Source of the DNA: Bacteroidota bacterium
GTDB lineage: Bacteria; Bacteroidota; Bacteroidia; Bacteroidales; UBA4417
Reading direction: 5' to 3'
Assembly (NCBI GenBank): GCA_020048595.1
Contig: JAIFMH010000077.1
Coordinates: 1-13,165, forward strand
DNA length: 13,165 nucleotides
Shown: positions 7,626 through 13,165 of the stretch, in pieces
Layout: each line of letters begins with the position of its first letter
Position numbering within the stretch: the stretch's first letter is position 1
Notes under the pieces: generated by a model
What the model was told of the DNA's origin: nothing
The model's input: the letters and a program-made list of their open reading frames with translations, nothing else
Databases searched by the model: none
Translations under genes and position numbers: made by a program

Positions 7626-8789
7626 ATGGATACCAAAGTTATTTTTACGAAGAAATTTTATTTTATAACCTACGGCCTGATGGGCCTTGGAGTTATTGGG
7701 CTTGTATATGGTTTCCTTACTGATACACATCGAACCTGGGCCAACCTGCTGCTGAACAACTATTATTTTCTGTCATTGGCATTAGGAGCTGCTTTCTTTT
7801 TCAGCCTCCAGTATATTACGCAATCAGGCTGGTCGGCTATGTTCCGGCGAATTCCGGAGGCATTGATGGCTTACATCCCGTATGCTGCTATTATTATGCT
7901 GGTAATGTTTTTTGGATTGCACGATATTTACCATTGGTCGCATGAGGATGCGGTTGCGCATGATGAATTACTTCTTCACAAATCGCCTTACCTGAATATA
8001 CCTTTCTTCATGATAAGAATGGTGATATTCTTTGCAGCATGGATTTTACTTACCCGCTATTTGCGCAAACTTTCGCTCCAGGAAGACAACCTTGGTGGAC
8101 AAGTGATGTTCGAAAAAATGGAGTTCTGGTCAAAGATTTTCATTTTTGTATTAGCGCTCACCTTCTCGATGGCCTCTTTTGACTGGATCATGTCCATTGA
8201 CGCACACTGGTACAGCACCATCTTTGCGTTCAAGAATTTTGCTGCTGCTTTTTATCACGGTACTTCGCTGGTGGCTCTGATTGCAATTATCCTTCATAAA
8301 AAAGGGTATTTCAAGGATATGAACGAGTACCATCTGCTTGATTTTTCAAGGTATATGTTTGGATTGAGCATCATATGGGGGTACCTTTATTTCTCGCAGT
8401 TTGCACTGATATGGTTCGGTAACATACCCGAAGAAACTATTTATTATGCAAAGCGCTGGGATAACGGATGGATGGTTTTCTTTTACGCCAATTTTATTAT
8501 TAACTGGTTTATTCCATTTATCGGGCTGCTTCCGCAGAAGCTTGACAAAAGCATCAACTTTGTTTATTTCATCTGTATTCTGCTGCTCGTTGGCTTGTAT
8601 ACCGATATTTTCGAACAGATTATGCCTGATGTTGCCACCCGGCCCCAATTTGGACTGATTGAAATAGGAGTTTTTGCCGGATTAGCAGGTTTATTCCTTT
8701 TCGCTTTCAGCAAAGCACTTGTAAAAGCACCTTTAATTGCAAAAAACCATCCATACCTTGAGGAAAGTATTCATCATCATATACACTAA
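7626..8789 (+). CDS. actF: Alternative complex III subunit ActF, second NrfD-like quinol:cytochrome c oxidoreductase membrane subunit
   Basis: Second large membrane subunit of alternative complex III, related to ActC and the NrfD family but shorter. The 387-residue product has about ten hydrophobic helices. Motifs I recognise as typical of this subunit are SGWSAMFRRIPEALMAYIP (about 67-85), ASFDWIMSIDAHWYSTIFAF (183-202, with Asp186, Asp192 and His194) and WGYLYFSQFALIWFGNIPEE (251-270). In published complexes ActF lies beside ActC; whether it binds quinol or contributes a proton path is not settled. The C terminus ends in a histidine-rich tail (HHHIH) of unknown meaning. It follows actE by 11 bases and is the last act gene; a terminator-like hairpin follows. 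Confidence 0.93.
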   Translation: MDTKVIFTKKFYFITYGLMGLGVIGLVYGFLTDTHRTWANLLLNNYYFLSLALGAAFFFSLQYITQSGWSAMFRRIPEALMAYIPYAAIIMLVMFFGLHDIYHWSHEDAVAHDELLLHKSPYLNIPFFMIRMVIFFAAWILLTRYLRKLSLQEDNLGGQVMFEKMEFWSKIFIFVLALTFSMASFDWIMSIDAHWYSTIFAFKNFAAAFYHGTSLVALIAIILHKKGYFKDMNEYHLLDFSRYMFGLSIIWGYLYFSQFALIWFGNIPEETIYYAKRWDNGWMVFFYANFIINWFIPFIGLLPQKLDKSINFVYFICILLLVGLYTDIFEQIMPDVATRPQFGLIEIGVFAGLAGLFLFAFSKALVKAPLIAKNHPYLEESIHHHIH

Positions 8790-8825
8790 AATATAGATTC
8801 ATCCAAATCTGCACCTCCGTTTAAG

Positions 8826-8871
8826 AATGCTAATATTTTGCAATGCAGAGTATTAGCATTTGGCACTTTTT
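8826..8871 (+). terminator. Terminator-like hairpin after actF
   Basis: A perfect 10-bp inverted repeat, AATGCTAATA (8826-8835) with TATTAGCATT (8851-8860), encloses a 15-base loop. A five-T run follows at 8867-8871, six bases after the stem. The stem is AT-rich and the T run is offset, so termination may be partial, letting some transcription continue into the SCO-oxidase genes. It lies 37 bases after the actF stop. Confidence 0.5.
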
Positions 8872-9058
8872 ACAAGCTGAGATTATATTGAAAAACATAA
8901 CAAAAAATTAATCGTCGGAAAACAAAACACGCTTACCCTTTGTTAATAAAGAGTTAATCCGTTTTTAAATGTCTGATCCGATATTAAAAAATAAACAGGT
9001 GTTCCTATCTGAAATCGGATAAGCTGAATTCTTTTGAATACTAAAATTAAAAATTACA
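8872..9058 (+). promoter_or_regulatory. Intergenic region probably holding a promoter for the SCO-oxidase block
   Basis: About 190 AT-rich bases between the hairpin after actF and the SCO gene. A TTTG at 8939-8942 with TAAATGTC at 8966-8973 weakly resembles a Bacteroidota -33/-7 pair (TTTG, TAnnTTTG), with two mismatches in the -7 element. An inverted repeat ATCCGAT (8976-8982) and ATCGGAT (9014-9020), 31 bases apart, could be an operator half-site pair or chance. No gene is seen. The promoter is inferred from position; the motif is poor. Confidence 0.25.
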
Positions 9059-9856
9059 ATGAAAAAAACCATTACCTGGTTTGCAATGCCTCTATTACTG
9101 GTAGTTTTAATTATTAACACCAGTGTTGCATTTGCCGAAAATGAAAAAAGCACTGAAGTAGGAATTACCGAGCATCTCGATGAGTATATACCCTCCGATA
9201 TTATACTCACTGACCACAATGGCAAACTGGTTAACCTGAAACAACTTATCGACAAACCAACTGTAATCTGCTTTGTGTATTACAGATGTCCCGGCATTTG
9301 TAGCCCGCTGATGAATGGCCTTGCCGAAACTATAGGCAATACAGGCCTGGCATTGGGAAAAGATTACCAGGCAATCACGATAAGCTTCGACAGCCGCGAA
9401 TCCTATGACCTTGGTCAGAAAAAAAGAGCCACCTACCTCAAAAAGATTAAAGGACAAGATGGTGCAGGCTGGACGTTTATGACAGGTGACAGCGCCAATA
9501 TTGCAAAAGCTACAAATGCTCTTGGCTTTGGATTTAAGTTCGTAAATAACGAGTTTATGCACGAAGGAGCATTGATGATGATCAGCCCCGATGGCAAAAT
9601 TACCAGGTACCTGAAAGGAATAAGTTTCCAGCCTTTTGAATTTAAACTTGCGGTTTATGAAGCATCACAAGGGAAATCGGCTCCTACTCTGATTAAAGTT
9701 TTACAATACTGCTATTCCTACGATCGGAAAGCAGAACGTTACTCACTGGAAGTAACCCGGATTGCAGCTACATTAATAATAATCTTTGGCGTTTCCTTAT
9801 TGACCTACCTGTTGATACGTGGCCGGAGAAAAAAAGCTAAATCAGTTAACCAATAA
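9059..9856 (+). CDS. SCO1/SenC family copper chaperone
   Basis: Thioredoxin-fold copper protein expected to deliver copper to the CuA centre of oxidase subunit II, or to keep its cysteines reduced. The 265-residue product begins with a hydrophobic export or anchor segment (about 5-26, ending VAFA). The Cu-binding CPGIC (Cys77, Cys81) follows the family pattern CFVYYRCPGIC, and the distal His168 lies in FMHEGALMMI, so all three copper ligands are present. A second hydrophobic helix (about 232-253) followed by a basic RGRRKKAK tail anchors the C terminus. A further motif, YCYSYD with Cys208, precedes that helix. The ATG at 9059 directly precedes the hydrophobic segment. It lies 269 bases after actF and 14 bases before subunit I, so it probably leads the oxidase transcription unit. 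Confidence 0.93.
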   Translation: MKKTITWFAMPLLLVVLIINTSVAFAENEKSTEVGITEHLDEYIPSDIILTDHNGKLVNLKQLIDKPTVICFVYYRCPGICSPLMNGLAETIGNTGLALGKDYQAITISFDSRESYDLGQKKRATYLKKIKGQDGAGWTFMTGDSANIAKATNALGFGFKFVNNEFMHEGALMMISPDGKITRYLKGISFQPFEFKLAVYEASQGKSAPTLIKVLQYCYSYDRKAERYSLEVTRIAATLIIIFGVSLLTYLLIRGRRKKAKSVNQ

Positions 9857-9870
9857 TTATTTAAATATAC

Positions 9871-11487
9871 ATGACCGGAAATACTTCAACACATCGGTTG
9901 CCAAGTTACCTTGAGTATCAGGGTAAATACACCGGAATTCTTGGCTGGATTCTCTCCACCGATCACAAGCGTATAGCTCTGTTATACTTGTATTCGCAGC
10001 TATTTTTCTTCCTGGCCGGATTGGTAATGGGAATATTTATGAAGCTCGAACTTATTGCACCAGGCCAACAAATAATGGGGCCACAGGCATATAATGCACT
10101 GTTTACAGTTCATGGATTAACCATGATATTCCTTTTTATCATTCCAGGACTGGCGGCATCATTCGGCAACTTTATGATCCCGATTATGATCGGGGCAAAG
10201 GATGTGGCTTTCCCAAAACTTAATTTATTTTCCTGGTACCTTTTTATTGCAGGAGCTGTAATTATATTAATCGGAATATTTTCAGGTGATGGTCCTCCTG
10301 ACACAGGCTGGACATTTTACGCACCTTATAGCCTGAAAACGAATACCAACGTAGTGCTTTCTGTTTTCGGGGCATTTGTACTCGGCTTTTCATCCATACT
10401 AACCGGTTTGAACTTTATTGTTACGATTCACCGTATGCGGGCACCGGGAATGGGATTTTTCCGTATGCCTTTGTTTATCTGGTCGTTATATGGAACAGCA
10501 TGGATTCAGCTACTTGCCACTCCGGTTGTGGGAATCACTTTCCTGATGGTTGTTGCTGACCGTATGCTCGATATTGGTTTCTTTGATCCTGCCAAAGGCG
10601 GAGATCCTGTATTGTACCAGCATCTTTTCTGGATATACTCTCACCCTGCTGTATATATTATGATTTTACCTGCTATGGGTGCGATTACCGAAATTATTGT
10701 AACGTTCTCCCGAAGGACTGTTTTCGGGTACAAAGCCATCGCCATGTCAAGTCTTGCCATTGCATTTGTAGGTTACCTGGTTTGGGGACATCATATGTTT
10801 ACTTCGGGAATGAGCGAAACGGCACGCCTTGTATTTTCCTTCTTAACTTTCCTTGTAGCAATACCAAGTGCTATTAAAGTTTTTAACTGGACAGCTACCA
10901 TGTACAAAGGATCTATTTCTCTGGAACCACCGTTCTGGTGGGCAATGGCTTTTATCTTTATTTTTATGATTGGCGGTCTTACCGGGCTTATACTTGGCAG
11001 TGTATCCACTGATGTGCACGTTCATGATACTGTATTTGTTGTTGCGCACTTCCATTATATTGTATTTGGAGGTGCCGGCATAGCTTTCTTTGCGGCGCTG
11101 CATTACTGGTATCCGAAAATGTTTGGTAAAATGTACAGCAAGAAAATAGCCAACTGGGGACTTATCGGATTATTTGTAGGTTTCAATACTACTTATATGC
11201 CAATGTTTTTCCTTGGATTCATGGGGATGCCACGACGCTATTACGATTACCTTCCGCAATTTGCCGACCTGAACCTCTTATCTACAGTTGGATCATGGAT
11301 TATGGCTGCATCTCTTATCGTTGTGATTGTAAACCTGCTTCGTGCCAGGAAAGGAACACCGGAAGAAATGGACGATCCTTGGGGCGGCCGTACACTTGAG
11401 TGGAAAATAGAATCACCTCCATCACTCGAAAACTTTGAGGAAATTCCTGTTATCGACAGCGAACCTTATGAACTAAAATCAAAATAA
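9871..11487 (+). CDS. ctaD: Cytochrome c oxidase subunit I, A2-type caa3
   Basis: Catalytic subunit of a haem-copper oxidase that reduces O2 at haem a3-CuB and pumps protons. The 538-residue product has the expected twelve-helix pattern. His81 and His395 are the low-spin haem ligands, His393 the haem a3 ligand, and His258, His307 and His308 the CuB ligands; Tyr262 is the tyrosine expected to be cross-linked to His258. The motif around the first CuB ligand is YSHPAVY, not GHPEVY: the A1-type glutamate is absent and Tyr246-like chemistry is supplied by Tyr256-Ser257, the A2-type signature seen in the Rhodothermus marinus caa3 oxidase. The D-channel Asp111 (GAKDVAFP), Asn100 and the K-channel Lys336 are retained. 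It starts 14 bases after the SCO gene and ends 7 bases before subunit III. The gene is often called coxA or ctaD. Confidence 0.96.
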   Translation: MTGNTSTHRLPSYLEYQGKYTGILGWILSTDHKRIALLYLYSQLFFFLAGLVMGIFMKLELIAPGQQIMGPQAYNALFTVHGLTMIFLFIIPGLAASFGNFMIPIMIGAKDVAFPKLNLFSWYLFIAGAVIILIGIFSGDGPPDTGWTFYAPYSLKTNTNVVLSVFGAFVLGFSSILTGLNFIVTIHRMRAPGMGFFRMPLFIWSLYGTAWIQLLATPVVGITFLMVVADRMLDIGFFDPAKGGDPVLYQHLFWIYSHPAVYIMILPAMGAITEIIVTFSRRTVFGYKAIAMSSLAIAFVGYLVWGHHMFTSGMSETARLVFSFLTFLVAIPSAIKVFNWTATMYKGSISLEPPFWWAMAFIFIFMIGGLTGLILGSVSTDVHVHDTVFVVAHFHYIVFGGAGIAFFAALHYWYPKMFGKMYSKKIANWGLIGLFVGFNTTYMPMFFLGFMGMPRRYYDYLPQFADLNLLSTVGSWIMAASLIVVIVNLLRARKGTPEEMDDPWGGRTLEWKIESPPSLENFEEIPVIDSEPYELKSK

Positions 11488-11494
11488 GCAGTCT

Positions 11495-12112
11495 ATGGAA
11501 CAAAATCATGTAGCACACACAGATCACTTTGATCCGGTTGCATCAAAAATTGGAATGTGGCTGTTTATCTTCACCGAAATTTTACTCTTTGGCGGACTGT
11601 TTATTGTTTATTCTGTTTACAGGTATAATCACCAGGTTGAATTTCACCTGGCAGCAGAGGAACTTGATGTAACTATTGGTTTGATTAATACTATCATTCT
11701 ATTAATCAGCAGTATGACGGTTGCAATGTCAATCACAGCTTTGCAGCTTGGAAATAAAAAGCTCACTCTTATATTGCTGGCAGCAACCATTTTATTAGCA
11801 TTGGTTTTCCTGGTGAACAAATACTTCGAGTGGGGAGCAAAAATTCACCACGATATTTATCCGGGAAGTGAATTTCTGCTTAGTCTCAGCAAAGGCGATA
11901 TGCTTTTCTTTGGGTTGTACTTCTTTATGACAGGACTTCATGCCTTACATATTATCGCAGGATTAGCGTTGCTGGGAGTTGTTTTTGTAAAAGTTAAAAA
12001 CGGAACCGTGAATCAAAACAGGTATTCGTTGCTCGAAAACGGCGGACTTTACTGGCACCTTGTCGATCTGATCTGGATATTCCTGTTCCCGTTGTTCTAT
12101 CTAATTCATTAA
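11495..12112 (+). CDS. ctaE: Cytochrome c oxidase subunit III
   Basis: Membrane subunit that packs beside subunit I and helps stabilise turnover and proton uptake; it carries no redox cofactor. The 205-residue product has about five hydrophobic helices, the short bacterial form rather than the seven-helix mitochondrial type. Family motifs are the conserved Glu28 in FIFTEILLFGG, TGLHALHIIAG near 149-159, and the C-terminal WHLVDLIWIFLFPLFYL-like helix (by eye, about 185-201). The N terminus carries several histidines (HVAHTDH), of unknown importance. It lies 7 bases after subunit I and 5 bases before subunit IV, so co-transcription and possibly coupled translation are likely. Confidence 0.94.
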   Translation: MEQNHVAHTDHFDPVASKIGMWLFIFTEILLFGGLFIVYSVYRYNHQVEFHLAAEELDVTIGLINTIILLISSMTVAMSITALQLGNKKLTLILLAATILLALVFLVNKYFEWGAKIHHDIYPGSEFLLSLSKGDMLFFGLYFFMTGLHALHIIAGLALLGVVFVKVKNGTVNQNRYSLLENGGLYWHLVDLIWIFLFPLFYLIH

Positions 12113-12117
12113 GCCTT

Positions 12118-12402
12118 ATGAGCGAGCATAAAAACCATATATCCACTTATAAGTCGCAGATTCTTGTTCTGCTAACACTTATTATGCTTACAGTCCTTAC
12201 TGTAGTCATTACAAGTGTTCACCTGGGCCCGTTCAACACGGCTGCTGCTATGCTGATTGCATCTGTAAAAGCTGCAATTGTACTACTTTACTTCATGCAT
12301 CTGAAGTTTGATGAAAAAATATACCGCTTCATGGTTACACTTGTGTTAGCTATTTACGCGGTGGTGATCATTATTACATTTTTTGATTACTTATACCGAT
12401 AA
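12118..12402 (+). CDS. Cytochrome c oxidase subunit IV (prokaryotic, CyoD/CtaF-like)
   Basis: Small accessory membrane subunit of the haem-copper oxidase. The 94-residue product has three hydrophobic helices (roughly 14-34, 38-60 and 69-92). It contains the family-typical KAAIVLLYFMHLKF, where the helix ends in a Met-His-Leu-Lys sequence. Prokaryotic subunit IV proteins of this family support assembly or stability and hold no cofactor. The gene is five bases from each neighbour, between subunits III and II. The size and helix number are normal for the family, and it is identified mainly by this signature and its context. Confidence 0.9.
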   Translation: MSEHKNHISTYKSQILVLLTLIMLTVLTVVITSVHLGPFNTAAAMLIASVKAAIVLLYFMHLKFDEKIYRFMVTLVLAIYAVVIIITFFDYLYR

Positions 12403-12407
12403 AAATT

Positions 12408-13165
12408 ATGTTCGAAGGATACTCAAATTTTTCGGGAGGAGTTGATACCGCATTTGCTATCATTGTTGGAATCTCCCTTTTCTTCCTTATAGGAATCACT
12501 GCCGTAATTATTTACTTCATTTTTAAATACAATAAGAAGAAAAATCCTGTTGCGTCTGAAATTGAAGGAAGTAATAAACTGGAAATCATCTGGACCGTTA
12601 TCCCATTGATTCTTGTTTTATTCATGTTCTGGCTGGGCTGGAGTTCGTATATCCCTATGCGCAAAGTACCTGCCGACGCCATGAAAGTAAAAGTTACCGC
12701 ACAGATGTGGAGCTGGCGCTTTGAATATCCAAACGGAAAAGTAGAAGATACACTTATTGTACCGGTTAATAAAGCTGTTGTTTTAAATATGGTTTCACTG
12801 GATGTAATTCACAGCTTATACATTCCTGCTTTCAGAATCAAGGAAGATGTTGTTCCTGGAAAAGCAGAGAATTATATGTGGTTTAAATCACTTGTTATTG
12901 GCTCCTATGATCTGTTCTGCGCTGAATATTGCGGATTAAGGCATTCCTACATGGGCACTATTGTAGAAGTTGTTGATCAGGGCACTTTCGATAAATGGTA
13001 TGCATCGGCCCCGGCAAAAGTTGATTCAACTGTCGCGGCAAAACCTGGTTTCGAAGGAAAACTTCTCTCTGAACAAAAAGGATGTATTGCCTGTCATTCT
13101 TCCGATGGAACTAAAATAGTAGGTCCTTCGTACAAAGGCATTTTCGGGCATAAAGTAACCGTAGA
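12408..13165 (+). CDS. ctaC: Cytochrome c oxidase subunit II with fused cytochrome c domain (caa3 type), 3' truncated
   Basis: Electron-entry subunit of the oxidase. The reading frame from the ATG at 12408 stays open to the window end, giving 252 residues without a stop. Two membrane helices (about 14-40 and 58-78) are followed by a cupredoxin domain with the conserved AQMWSWRFEY (about 98-107) and CuA ligands His135, Cys171, Glu173, Cys175, His179 and Met182 (CAEYCGLRHSYM). A linker rich in Ala, Ser and Lys leads to a fused cytochrome c domain with CIACH at 226-230, followed by a family-typical GPSYKGIFG; its Met ligand lies beyond the window. The fusion makes this a caa3-type oxidase. No cleaved signal peptide is evident. 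It starts 5 bases after subunit IV, placing subunit II last among the oxidase genes seen. Confidence 0.94.
   Translation, partial: MFEGYSNFSGGVDTAFAIIVGISLFFLIGITAVIIYFIFKYNKKKNPVASEIEGSNKLEIIWTVIPLILVLFMFWLGWSSYIPMRKVPADAMKVKVTAQMWSWRFEYPNGKVEDTLIVPVNKAVVLNMVSLDVIHSLYIPAFRIKEDVVPGKAENYMWFKSLVIGSYDLFCAEYCGLRHSYMGTIVEVVDQGTFDKWYASAPAKVDSTVAAKPGFEGKLLSEQKGCIACHSSDGTKIVGPSYKGIFGHKVTV

Noticed and set aside
8346..8648. 100-codon open frame on the minus strand inside actF
   Set aside because: Shadow of a membrane-protein gene; no independent motif or start signal.
9107..9562. 151-codon open frame on the minus strand
   Set aside because: It lies wholly inside the SCO gene, whose copper ligands and family motifs are clear; the opposite frame is a shadow with no recognisable domain.
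1..13165. CRISPR arrays, insertion sequences, phage or defence genes
   Set aside because: No regularly spaced long repeats, transposase, integrase or terminal inverted repeats were seen; all genes form one respiratory module.

Overview
The window is a contiguous aerobic respiratory locus, all on the + strand, from a member of the Bacteroidota. That assignment is inferred from the gene set (alternative complex III next to a caa3-type oxidase), the moderately AT-rich coding sequence, the very AT-rich intergenic DNA, and translation starts that mostly lack a Shine-Dalgarno sequence. I do not assign a genus.

Layout. Positions 1-542 hold no convincing gene: a Rho-independent terminator near the left edge closes an upstream unit, followed by a long AT-rich leader with repeats and small hairpins. 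Then come actA (543-1994), actB (2064-5042), actC (5115-6479), actD (6492-7007), actE (7009-7614) and actF (7626-8789), the six core genes of alternative complex III (quinol:cytochrome c/acceptor oxidoreductase). A 269-base gap with a terminator-like hairpin separates these from a second, tightly packed block: an SCO1/SenC copper chaperone (9059-9856), oxidase subunit I (9871-11487), subunit III (11495-12112), subunit IV (12118-12402) and subunit II (12408 to the window edge, truncated). Subunit II carries both a CuA site and a fused cytochrome c domain.

How the genes work together. ActC and ActF are the NrfD-like membrane subunits where menaquinol would be oxidised. ActB carries four Fe-S cluster sites next to an apparently cofactor-free molybdopterin-type domain. 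ActA (seven CXXCH motifs) and ActE (one) are the c-type haem relay to the periplasmic electron acceptor. The caa3 oxidase can receive these electrons through the cytochrome c domain of subunit II, pass them via CuA to haem a and the haem a3-CuB site, and reduce O2. SCO is expected to metallate CuA. Adjacency suggests, without proving, a physical supercomplex.

Points of interest: ActA has seven haem motifs rather than the five of the characterised pentahaem form, arranged around a two-helix membrane hairpin; subunit I has a YSHPAVY motif, marking an A2-type oxidase without the usual proton-gating glutamate; ActB's third cluster site has only three cysteines; and the leader has clustered TTGTAT repeats. 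I saw no clearly undescribed system here: the locus is a recognisable respiratory module with some notable variations.
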